This document shows, piece by piece, positions 31,715 to 39,422 of a stretch of DNA of 64,000 nt. Under the pieces are notes generated by a model. It searched no databases, was not told the DNA's origin, and saw nothing but the letters and a program-made list of their open reading frames with translations. The DNA is from Streptomyces sp. PsTaAH-137. Its GTDB lineage: Bacteria > Actinomycetota > Actinomycetes > Streptomycetales > Streptomycetaceae. The stretch is from the NCBI RefSeq assembly GCF_003259365.1, contig NZ_QLLY01000007.1, positions 186,001-250,000 on the forward strand, given 5' to 3'. Within the stretch, counting starts at the first letter, position 1, and every line of letters begins with the position of its first letter. Made by a program: the position numbers and the translations under genes.

Positions 31715-32907
31715 GCACCGCGCCGACGTCCCCACGGGTTCCCCTCCCCCGGGCCACCGGAGCCTGGCAGGAGGGGGACCCGGCCGGGCGCCGTCGCTGG
31801 TACGACCACCCGGCTCCGTTGCCGTTGGAGGCGGGCGGTGAACTGCCGGGCGTACGGGTCGCCTTCGAGACGTGGGGGCGGCTCGCTCCGGACGCGTCCA
31901 ACGCCGTTCTGGTGCTGCACGCCCTCACCGGCGACAGCCATGTCGCCGGGCCGGCCGGGCCCGGACACCCGACGGCCGGCTGGTGGGACGGCCTCGTCGG
32001 GCCGGGTCTCGCCCTGGATACCGACCGCTGGTACGTTGTGGCCCCGAACGTCCTCGGCGGCTGCCAGGGCAGCACCGGCCCCGCGTCCCTCGCTCCCAAC
32101 GGACGGCGTTGGGGCGGCGCCTTCCCGTTCCTGACCCAGCGTGACCAGGTGGCGGCCGAGGCCCACTTGGCCGACGCGCTCGGCATCGACCGCTGGGCGC
32201 TGGTGGTCGGCGGTTCGATGGGCGGGATGCGGGCGCTCGAATGGGCGGTGTCCCGTCCGGAGCGCACCGGCGCGCTCCTCCTGCTCGCCACGACGGCCGC
32301 CGCGAGCGCCGAGCAGATCGCCTGGGCCTCGGTCCAGCTGCACGCCATCCGTTCCGACCCGCACTGGCGCGGCGGCGACTACCACGGGACGGGCCGCGGT
32401 CCCGTCGCCGGACTGGCGCAGGCCCGCCGGCTCGCCCATGTCACGTACCGCAGCGAGCAGGAGCTCCACGTGCGGTTCGGTCGCGTTCCCCAGGGTGCGG
32501 AGGATACGTGGGCCGGCGGTCGGTATCAGGTCGAGTCGTACCTCGACCACCATGCCGCCAAGTTGGTGCGCCGGTTCGACGCGGGGAGCTATGTCGTGCT
32601 GTCCGAGGCGATGAACAGCCATGACATCGGCCGTGGCCGTGGCGGCGTCCGGCGTGCCCTGCGCCGGGTGACCGCCCCGGCCCTCGTGGCCGCCGTCGGT
32701 TCCGACCGTCTCTACCCGCCTTCCCAGCAGGCGGAGTTGGCCTCCGGCATCCCCGCGGCCGACGCCGTCCGGTCGATCGACTCCCCCTACGGCCACGACG
32801 GCTTCCTCATTGAAGGGGAACAGGTCGCCGCGCTCGTGGGTGAGCTGCTTCCGCACCCGCGCTTCCGTCTTCAGCGCCGACGGGACGGGAGTACCGCGTC
32901 GTCGTAG
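31711..32907 (+). CDS. metX: Homoserine O-acetyltransferase, apparent CTG start
   Basis: 398 aa if initiated at CTG 31711. The alpha/beta hydrolase fold has W-G-R-L-x-x-D-x-S-N-A-V-L-V-x-H-A-L-T-G, the nucleophile Ser in V-G-G-S-M-G-G-M, and His in Y-G-H-D-G-F. It acetylates homoserine from acetyl-CoA, feeding MetY. No ATG, GTG or TTG occurs in frame before conserved sequence begins: the first is a TTG at 31819, which would remove W-Y-D-H-P and lacks a ribosome site. The CTG forms a CTGA overlap with the metY stop and has GAAGGG 9 bases upstream, so coupled non-AUG initiation is the best reading. Confidence 0.92.
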   Translation: MSTAPTSPRVPLPRATGAWQEGDPAGRRRWYDHPAPLPLEAGGELPGVRVAFETWGRLAPDASNAVLVLHALTGDSHVAGPAGPGHPTAGWWDGLVGPGLALDTDRWYVVAPNVLGGCQGSTGPASLAPNGRRWGGAFPFLTQRDQVAAEAHLADALGIDRWALVVGGSMGGMRALEWAVSRPERTGALLLLATTAAASAEQIAWASVQLHAIRSDPHWRGGDYHGTGRGPVAGLAQARRLAHVTYRSEQELHVRFGRVPQGAEDTWAGGRYQVESYLDHHAAKLVRRFDAGSYVVLSEAMNSHDIGRGRGGVRRALRRVTAPALVAAVGSDRLYPPSQQAELASGIPAADAVRSIDSPYGHDGFLIEGEQVAALVGELLPHPRFRLQRRRDGSTASS

Positions 32908-33067
32908 GGCGGGGCGGTGGCCGCTCCGTGGGCTTGCGCGCCGGCCCGGATCCGCCGGTCTGCAATCCCGTGGGGCCCTGCCCGGCCTCCATCGGCTTGC
33001 CTCTCACCCGCACGTCAAGGGTTAGCGTCCGCGCAGCGTGCACGGTGCACGGTTTCGGAGGTCAGCC

Positions 33068-34091
33068 ATGTCCACAGCGTCCGTCAGTCGCGAGATCCAC
33101 TTGGTCGACAATCCCCACGGTCTGCCGGCTCCGGAGCACTTCCGGGTGGCCGAGGTTCCCGTACCTCGTCCGGCCTCCCGCCAACTCCTCGTGCGCAACC
33201 GGCAGTTCCTGGTCTTCGCGGGGCTGCGCACTCTGGTCTCGCGGCAGGGCGAGGGGTTTCCGATCCCGCCGCTGAAGCCGGGCGAGACCTTGCTCGGCCC
33301 GGCGCTCGGCGAGGTCGTCGAGACGGGGCCGGGGGTCACCGACGTACCGGTCGGGACTCTGGTCACGCACATGCTGGGCTGGCGGGAGTACGCGGTGGTC
33401 GACGCGGACGCCGTGCAGGTGGTTCCGGCCGGGCATCCCGATCCTGTGGCGCTGCTGTCCACGGCGTCAGCCGCTTACGGGGCGCTGACGCGTCTGACCC
33501 GGTTGCGCGAGGGCGAGACGGTTCTGGTGACGGGCGCGGCGGGCGGGGTCGGCTCACTGGCCGGGCAGGTGGCCCGGCTGCTCGGTGCCGGGAGGGTGGT
33601 GGGCACGACCCGCAGCCCGGGCAAGGCCGAACGGCTGCGGCGGGAACTCGGGTACGACGCCGTGGTGGTCCCCGGCACGGAGCCGCTGGCCGACAGGCTC
33701 GCCCAGGCCGCGCCCGACGGTTACGACGTGATCGTGGACACCGTCGGGGGCGAACAGCTCACCGCGGCGCTGGAGGTGGCCCGGACCGGGGCCCGGGTGG
33801 GCCTGGTCGGGGCGCTGTCGGGGCAGTTCGACCCCGCGCTGGCCGGGGGCACCGCGCCCGCGGCGATCGACACGTACCTGCTCGTCCGGCGATCGGTGGC
33901 GCTGCTCGGCTATCAGGGGGGGCGACCATCCCGGGGTGGAGGAGGAGTGGCACGAGAAGCTGGCGGACTGGCTGCGGACGGGAGACATCGTCTTTCCGTA
34001 CGTGGCGCTGCCGGGCATGGAGCGGGCGCCGGGGGCGTTGCAGGAACTGCACCGGGGACGTCACTTCGGAACCCTGGTGGTGCAGGTCTGA
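33068..34091 (+). pseudogene. MDR-family NADP-dependent oxidoreductase, frameshifted
   Basis: The ATG has GGAGG 6 bases upstream, and the frame codes a quinone/enal reductase of the medium-chain dehydrogenase superfamily. Features are V-P-R-P-x-S-x-Q-L-L-V-R-N, L-L-S-T-A-S-A-A-Y-G-A-L and the NADPH site VTGAAGGVGSLAGQVARLLG. After residue ~282 the frame is lost at a run of seven G (33916-33922). The +1-shifted frame then continues the family sequence (D-H-P-G-V-E-E-E-W-H, ...G-R-H-F-G-T-L-V-V-Q-V) to the TGA at 34089. Six G would give a normal 340-residue protein. It may be a true mutation, slippage site or base-call error. Confidence 0.85.
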
Positions 34092-34118
34092 CCGGAGCGG
34101 CCACGAGGGGGATCCTGA

Positions 34119-34484
34119 ATGCGTATCGGAGACGCGGCGGCCGCCGCGGGCACGACCCCGCGCGCACTGCGCTTCTACGAGGAGCGCGGTCTCCTCCCGC
34201 CCCCGCACCGCACGACGACCGGGCAACGGGTCTACGCCGAGCGGGATCTGGCCCGGGTGCGCGTCATCCGGCGCCTGCTCTCGCTCGGCCTGACCGTGGA
34301 GGACGTGCGTGCCTGTGCCGACCGCATCGACCTGCTGGTCGCCGGGCCCGTCCAGCGGTGCGTCGCGCCTGCCCCCGGCGAGGCACCGGGCGTCGTGCAA
34401 CTGCGGATCGACGCGCTCGACGCCGAGATCACCCGGCTGACCGCGCTGCGCGACAGCCTCGCGCGTCAGATCGCGGCACCCTGA
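34119..34484 (+). CDS. MerR-family regulator
   Basis: 121 aa. MRIGDAAAAAGTTPRALRFY is the winged helix start, followed by E-E-R-G-L-L-P-P-P-H-R, the recognition wing and Y-x-E-R-D-L-A-R-V. A coiled-coil dimer helix ends the protein. Two Cys (about residues 67 and 87, flanking the start of the dimer helix) might form a thiol sensor. It follows the oxidoreductase stop by 27 bases, the usual arrangement for a MerR regulating a neighbouring reductase. It converges on a Cys-rich copper-binding protein. Confidence 0.88.
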   Translation: MRIGDAAAAAGTTPRALRFYEERGLLPPPHRTTTGQRVYAERDLARVRVIRRLLSLGLTVEDVRACADRIDLLVAGPVQRCVAPAPGEAPGVVQLRIDALDAEITRLTALRDSLARQIAAP

Positions 34485-34531
34485 CGGCGCAGGGCGTCAA
34501 GCGCATCAGGGGCGTCAGAGGGCGGCGGCGA

Positions 34532-34939
34532 TCACAGCAGCGCGATCAGCTGCTCACACGCTTCGACGCACGCCGTGGTGGCTTCGACGCACAGGCGACA
34601 GTGGTCATGCATCATTTCGTGCTCACGGCACTCGCGTTCGCAGCGCAGGCACGCGCTGGTGCAGCTCTGCAGCAGGCCGATGAGGCCCTCCCGGTCGGCA
34701 TGGCCGCTCTGGCGCAGGAGAGCCGAGGCCGTCGCGGCGCAGAGCGTCGCGCAGTTCTCGGCGGCCGCCGCCGCACGGGCAAGGCCTGCCGTGTCCTCCT
34801 CGGACAGGCAGCCGTCGGCGCACGCCGTGCAGGCCGCCACACAGCCCAGTGCGGCTTCCACCGCCCGGGCGGTGGCCGCGCGGGTCTCCGCCGCTGCGGA
34901 GACGGGGTGAGCCTGGAGAAGCCTCTCGGCAGAGAACAT
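34532..34939 (-). CDS. Cys-rich four-helix-bundle copper-binding protein (Csp/DUF326-like)
   Basis: 135 aa from the ATG at 34939. There are fourteen Cys in helical spacing: C33-x3-C37-x2-C40-x3-C44, C63-x3-C67, C93-x3-C97-x2-C100-x3-C104, C114-x2-C117, C124-x3-C128, with His around residues 107-113. This is the pattern of cytosolic copper-storage proteins whose Cys line the inside of a four-helix bundle and hold Cu(I). There is no signal peptide. An AGGAGA site is 9 bases upstream. It may buffer copper; the convergent MerR gene might sense metal or thiol stress. Confidence 0.85.
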   Translation of the reverse strand: MFSAERLLQAHPVSAAAETRAATARAVEAALGCVAACTACADGCLSEEDTAGLARAAAAAENCATLCAATASALLRQSGHADREGLIGLLQSCTSACLRCERECREHEMMHDHCRLCVEATTACVEACEQLIALL

Positions 34940-35032
34940 GAGCTTTCGTCTCCTGAATCGATGGGGTGCGAAGCAGGGCAAACAACCCTCGGCCCACCCA
35001 TCGTGTTCGATGGCCCGGGCGTCCGCCACCGG

Positions 35033-35968
35033 TCACGGGCCCGAGGCAGGGGTGAGGTCGCGGACGTGGGGCACGGCGCGGCTGAGCCCGAAGACCCCGG
35101 CACCGATCAGCACCGCTCCGGCGGCCTCCGGCACGAGGTACCAGCCCGTGCGGATCGTCTCCTGGAACAGGAGGATCCCGAGCACCAGGCTGACGGTCGC
35201 GTCGCCGATGGTGAGTGCGGGCTGCGAGGCCGCCAGCGAACCGGCCTGGAGGGCGTTCTCCAGCAGCAGCACGGCGGCGATGCCGGTGAGGGCGAATCCG
35301 TACGTCTGCCAGCTGGTGAGGAACGCGGCAGCTCCGTGGTCGGAGAAGGTTCCGGTCGCGGACTTGAGCAGGGCCGCCGTCAGGGCATTGGCGACCGCCG
35401 ACGCGGTACCCAGGCAGGCCGCTCTGACCAGGGGCGAGGACCGGTTCCGTGCCACGAGCACGGTCGCGCCGACCACGCCGAGGCAGACGACGAGTGCGGG
35501 TGTCCACCGGCTCATCGGCGCGTCGCTGGAGCTGCCCGACGGCGCGGCCGCGCCGAGCAGAAGCCCCAGACCGGCGACGACGCTCGCCACGGCCCACCAC
35601 CCGGCGGCGGGGAGCCGCCGGTGCAGCAGCGGCATCGCGATGATCAGTGCGAGCGGAAGTTCCAGTACGAACAGGGGCTGGACCAGCGCCAGTGGCCCGA
35701 AGGCGAGGGCCAGGGCCTGGAAGAGCGCCGCACCGATCACACCCGCGATGCCGACCACCCACGCAGGCCGGCGGACCAGCGCGAGCAGCAGCCGCAGACC
35801 GCCGCCCTCGGGGACGGTGGCGGCGGCTTTCCGCTGGAAGGCGGTGCCGGTGGCATTGCTGGCCGCCCCGAGAACGGCGAAGACCACAGCGAGGAGAAGC
35901 ACGTTCGCGATGCTGCCCCGAACCGGCGGAATCCGGCGTCCTGCCCTGCCGACGTCACTCGAACGCAC
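35033..35968 (-). CDS. DMT-family (EamA-like) membrane protein
   Basis: 311 aa with about nine to ten hydrophobic segments. The first (ANVLLLAVVFAVLGAASNAT) is followed by A-T-V-P-E-G-G-G, and inner repeats such as G-L-G-L-L-L-G-A-A-A are typical of drug/metabolite-transporter proteins. The start is a GTG at 35968; an initiator closer to the first helix is possible. The substrate is unknown. It is downstream of the ADP-ribosylglycohydrolase gene on the same strand. Confidence 0.78.
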   Translation of the reverse strand: MRSSDVGRAGRRIPPVRGSIANVLLLAVVFAVLGAASNATGTAFQRKAAATVPEGGGLRLLLALVRRPAWVVGIAGVIGAALFQALALAFGPLALVQPLFVLELPLALIIAMPLLHRRLPAAGWWAVASVVAGLGLLLGAAAPSGSSSDAPMSRWTPALVVCLGVVGATVLVARNRSSPLVRAACLGTASAVANALTAALLKSATGTFSDHGAAAFLTSWQTYGFALTGIAAVLLLENALQAGSLAASQPALTIGDATVSLVLGILLFQETIRTGWYLVPEAAGAVLIGAGVFGLSRAVPHVRDLTPASGP

Positions 35969-36067
35969 CAGGCGGGTGCCATGTCGATGGGGGCACGGAC
36001 GCTCACGCCTGAGGAGTCCTCTGCAAAGCCGAACGGCGGGCCGTACGGTGGCCGCGGCGCCCGCCCA

Positions 36068-37003
36068 TCAGCGACGTTCCGCGAGGCGCCGTGCGAGATC
36101 GAGCAGGTCGGCCAGGCGCAGGACCCGCCCGTCGAAGCCAGGGAGGGGGACGTGGAGCGGTTCGGTCCAGCGGGCGGGGACGGAGTCCAAGCCGTAGTAG
36201 GCGCCCGCCAGGCCTCCGGTGACCGCTGCGACGGTGTCCGTGTCGCCGCCGAGGTCGATCGCCGCCCGGATCGCGTCCTCGAAGTTCGCGGTGGTGCGCA
36301 GGGCCCAGACCGCTGATCCCAGGCAGGGCCAGACTGCACCGTTGAACTCGGTGGCCTTTTCGGGGTGCCAGTCGGGCGCGAGGACCGTGGCGTAGCGGGT
36401 GCGGTGGTCGGAGTGGACGTGGGACAGGACGTCCGGGAGCGCGGTGAGGGGGTCGGTGTCCTCAAGGGTGAGGCGGACGAGTTCGTGGAAGATCGCGGTC
36501 CCTTCCCAGGCGGCACGGTCGCCGTGGGTGAGGGCGGCGATGCGACGGGCCGCATCCATGGTGGCCTCTCGACCGGCAGCCGCGAAGTGGACCGCGGAGG
36601 TCGACGCCCTCATCAGCGAGCCGTTTCCCGCTGCCCTGCCGGTGACCTGGAAATGGATCGGGGCGGTGAGGTCCCAGGGCATTCCGTTGGTCAGGACGTC
36701 CTCGGTCTGCAGGCCGATGTCCTTCGGCTCCGCGGCAGCCCATCGCTGGAAGCGCGTGAACAGGTCCGGCAGGTCCAGTCCGTCCCGCTCCAGCAGTGAC
36801 TCCGCGACAAGAACGGCCATCTGTGTGTCGTCGGTCGCCTCACCCGGATCCCAGCCACCGCCGCCGCACATCTCGCCGCCGCCTCCCGGCACGGGAAACC
36901 GCGCGGAGAACACACCCTGGGGCCCGAACTCGAACGGACCGCCCAGAGCATCCCCCACCGCCGCACCGACCACCGCACCGGCGGCACGCTGACCATGTTT
37001 CAT
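36068..37003 (-). CDS. ADP-ribosylglycohydrolase family protein
   Basis: 311 aa. The two metal-binding stretches of the DraG/ARH fold are clear: G-A-A-V-G-D-A-L-G-G-P-F-E-F with D-D-T-Q-M near the N-terminus, and D-L-G-G-D-T-D-T-V-A-A-V-T-G-G-L-A-G-A-Y-Y-G near residue 250. It removes ADP-ribose from protein or small-molecule substrates using two Mg ions. There is no partner ADP-ribosyltransferase in the window. Confidence 0.93.
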   Translation of the reverse strand: MKHGQRAAGAVVGAAVGDALGGPFEFGPQGVFSARFPVPGGGGEMCGGGGWDPGEATDDTQMAVLVAESLLERDGLDLPDLFTRFQRWAAAEPKDIGLQTEDVLTNGMPWDLTAPIHFQVTGRAAGNGSLMRASTSAVHFAAAGREATMDAARRIAALTHGDRAAWEGTAIFHELVRLTLEDTDPLTALPDVLSHVHSDHRTRYATVLAPDWHPEKATEFNGAVWPCLGSAVWALRTTANFEDAIRAAIDLGGDTDTVAAVTGGLAGAYYGLDSVPARWTEPLHVPLPGFDGRVLRLADLLDLARRLAERR

Positions 37004-37120
37004 CCGTGCAGATTATCTGTGCGCGACGGAACCCGGTCCGCGCCAACTCGCGCCAGAAGCAGAGAAGTACGGAAGTGCGGAAGTACCCCCTGGCCCTGTC
37101 GAGCACCGTCCCACCGTTCT

Positions 37121-37564
37121 TCAGACAACGTCGAATTCATTGCCCTCCGGATCTTGCAGGGCGGCGACGTAGGACCCCGTGTCCGGCTCGTCCCTGACCT
37201 TCAGCACGGTGGCACCGGCCTTGACCAGGCGGTCCACCGTGGCCTTGACCCGCTGTGCGCGGACGTCCAGCGGGATGTCACGGCCACCGCCGACCTTCAG
37301 GTCGAAGTGCCACCGGTTCTTGGCGGTCTTGGGCTCCGGGACCTGCTGGAACCACACTCTCGGGCCGCGTCCCTCGGGGTCGACGATCGACTCCGGTACG
37401 TCTCCGGCACCGGCCGGCAGCTCCTCCTCGGGCACTCCGATCGACACCCAGTAGGCGCGCCACGTCGCGTGGCCGGCCGGCGCGGGCTCCGGCACGTAGC
37501 CCAGGGCCTCGGCCCAGAAAGCCACCATTCGCTGCGGGTCGGAACAGTCGATCGTCAGCTGCAT
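37121..37564 (-). CDS. VOC (glyoxalase-fold) protein
   Basis: 147 aa from the ATG at 37564, which has GGAG 6 bases upstream; ATGs at 37570 and 37576 are alternatives. The two beta-alpha-beta modules are MQLTIDCSDPQRMVAFWAEA and a second half ending A-L-Q-D-P-E-G-N-E-F-D-V-V. A W-F-Q-Q-V-P-E-P-K-T-x-K-N-R-W-H-F-D motif is typical of an abundant uncharacterised actinobacterial subgroup. No assignable reaction. Confidence 0.87.
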   Translation of the reverse strand: MQLTIDCSDPQRMVAFWAEALGYVPEPAPAGHATWRAYWVSIGVPEEELPAGAGDVPESIVDPEGRGPRVWFQQVPEPKTAKNRWHFDLKVGGGRDIPLDVRAQRVKATVDRLVKAGATVLKVRDEPDTGSYVAALQDPEGNEFDVV

Positions 37565-37730
37565 CGTCATCTCCATGGGCAGAGCATCCCAGGCGGGTCC
37601 GACAACGGGGCCACGGCCGGGAACCAGCCGAGCGGAATCCCCACGTCCGCACGCCGGGACAGCCGATACTTCAGTCCGGGACACCATGCGTCCTCGAACG
37701 CACTGGAGCGGTGCGCCAACGGCACCGCCC

Positions 37731-37802
37731 GATCCATCTGCGCCATCCGATCCATCTGATCCATGTGATCCGCCCGATCCATCCGATCCGTCTGATCCGT
37801 CT
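37731..37802. repeat. Eight tandem 9-bp repeats upstream of a hydrolase gene
   Basis: The unit GATCC(A/G)TC(T/C) is repeated eight times with small changes, ending 24 bases before the alpha/beta-hydrolase ATG. It lies in a 261-base spacer between two divergent genes. The unit length would encode D-P-S repeats, but no credible gene contains it. Such tracts change copy number easily and could affect promoter spacing. Confidence 0.9.
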
Positions 37803-37825
37803 GGTCGTAGAAAAGAGGATCGATC

Positions 37826-38644
37826 ATGACCGCTCCCCTTCCCGTGGTCTTCATCCACGGGCTCTGGCTGCACAGCACCTCCTGGCAGCCCTGGATCGAC
37901 CTGTTCCGCAGCGAGGGTTACGAGCCGTCCGCGCCCGGCTGGCCCGGCGACCCGGACACCGTCGAGGAAGCGCGCCGGAACCCGGAGAGCATCGCCGACC
38001 ACGGCATCGACGACGTCGTCGAGCACTACGCGCGGCTGATCGAGTCCCTGCCGACGCGGCCCCTTCTGATCGGGCATTCGTTCGGCGGCATGATCGCGCA
38101 GAAGCTGCTCGGTCAGGACCGCGCCGCCGCGGCGGTCGCGATCGACGCCGCGCAGATCAAGGGGGTGCTGCCGGTGCCGCTCTCCGCGCTGAAGGTGACG
38201 TTCCCCGTCTTCAAGAACCCGGCCAACAAGCGCCGTTCCGTCTCGCTGACCGAGGAGCAGTTCCGGTTCGCCTTCGGCAATGCGATCGCCGAGGAGGAGT
38301 CGACGGCGCTGTACGAGCGTTGGACCATCCCCGCGCCGGGCAAGCCGCTGTACGAGGCCGCCTCCGCCAACTTCAACCCGCACTCGGCCGCGAAGGTCGC
38401 CACGGAGAACAGCGGCCGCGGTCCGCTGCTGCTCATCTCCGGCGGCAAGGACCACACGGTCCCGGAGTCCGTCACGCGCGCCACCCTCAAGCAGTACCGG
38501 CACTCCGACGCCGTCACCGACATCCTCAACTTCCCCGACCGCGGGCACTCCCTGACGATCGACAGCGGCTGGCGCGAGGTCGCGACCACCGTGCTGGACT
38601 GGCTGGGCAAGCACGGCGGGTCGAGTGCCGAGGACGGCCGATGA
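37826..38644 (+). CDS. Alpha/beta hydrolase
   Basis: 272 aa. V-F-I-H-G-L-W (oxyanion loop), L-I-G-H-S-F-G-G (nucleophile Ser) and the catalytic His in F-P-D-R-G-H-S-L-T-I. The set resembles non-haem haloperoxidase/esterase relatives; AGAGGA is 6 bases before the ATG. Its stop overlaps the ATG of the next gene (ATGA), so the two were translationally coupled. The 9-bp tandem repeats lie immediately upstream. Confidence 0.9.
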   Translation: MTAPLPVVFIHGLWLHSTSWQPWIDLFRSEGYEPSAPGWPGDPDTVEEARRNPESIADHGIDDVVEHYARLIESLPTRPLLIGHSFGGMIAQKLLGQDRAAAAVAIDAAQIKGVLPVPLSALKVTFPVFKNPANKRRSVSLTEEQFRFAFGNAIAEEESTALYERWTIPAPGKPLYEAASANFNPHSAAKVATENSGRGPLLLISGGKDHTVPESVTRATLKQYRHSDAVTDILNFPDRGHSLTIDSGWREVATTVLDWLGKHGGSSAEDGR

Positions 38645-39359
38645 GCACCTCCGGGGCCCTGGCCGGCCGGACCGCCGTCGTCACCGGCGCGGGCGCGGCA
38701 TCGGGCTGGCGGTCGTCGAGGCCTGCCTCGCGGCCGGCGCCCGTGTCGTCGCGGGCACGAGAACACGCACCGAGGCTCTGGACCTGCTGGTGAAGCAGGG
38801 GGCCGAACTGACCGTCGTGGAGGTCGATCTCGCGCTGCCCGAGGCCCCGGCGGAGCTGGTCGCCGAGGCCGTCGCGGTGCACGGCAGTGTCGATGTCCTG
38901 GTGAACAACGTCGGGGCGGTGCGTCCCCGCCCGGAGGGGTTCCTGAGCGTGACGGACGACGAGTGGGAGTGGACGTTCACGATCAACTTCATGGCGGCCG
39001 TCCGCGTCACCCGGGCCGCCCTGCCCCATCTGATCGCCGCCGGAGACGGGCGCATCGTCACCGTCTCCTCGGTCAACGCCCGGCTGCCCGACCCGCTCGT
39101 CATCGACTACTGCGCGGCGAAGGCCGCGTTGACCAACATCTGCAAGGCCCTGTCCAAGGAGGTCGGGCCGCGCGGAGTGCGGGTGAACACCGTCGACCCC
39201 GCCGAGGTGGCGCAGGGCGCGGCGGCCCAGGCGGTGACCGGCCGCTTCAGCCGCCCGTCGGAGATCGCCGATCTCGTCGTCCATCTCGCCGGCCCCTCCT
39301 CGGCGAACATCACCGGGGCCGACTTCGTCATCGACGGCGGTCTCGTCGACTCCCTCTGA
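38641..39359 (+). pseudogene. Short-chain dehydrogenase/reductase, frameshifted in the Rossmann motif
   Basis: The ATG overlaps the hydrolase stop, and the first 18 codons read LAGRTAVVTGAG, the SDR nucleotide-binding start. One base is missing at about 38692-38695: the expected T-G-x-x-R-G-I-G continues only in another frame (R-G-I-G-L-A-V-V-E-A-C). That frame runs on with NNVG, the Ser of V-T-V-S-S-V-N-A-R, Y-x-x-x-K as Y-C-A-A-K, and an ordinary C-terminus. With one added base the protein would be 239 aa, normal length. As written it is broken. Confidence 0.87.
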
Positions 39360-39422
39360 CGGCCCGTCACGACGTCATGCTGTCAACCGTTCCAGGGTGG
39401 CGGCATGACGGCTCACGTCCGC

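Noticed and set aside
33038..36316. A 1092-codon open frame on the plus strand
   Set aside because: Only the first ~283 codons are an MDR enzyme; the rest runs through the shadows of the MerR, copper-protein, DMT and ADP-ribosylglycohydrolase genes, with Arg/Gly/Pro composition, after the seven-G frameshift.
37575..37829. Small DPS-repeat protein
   Set aside because: It is the translation of the 9-bp tandem repeats in a promoter region, without a ribosome site and overlapping the real hydrolase start.
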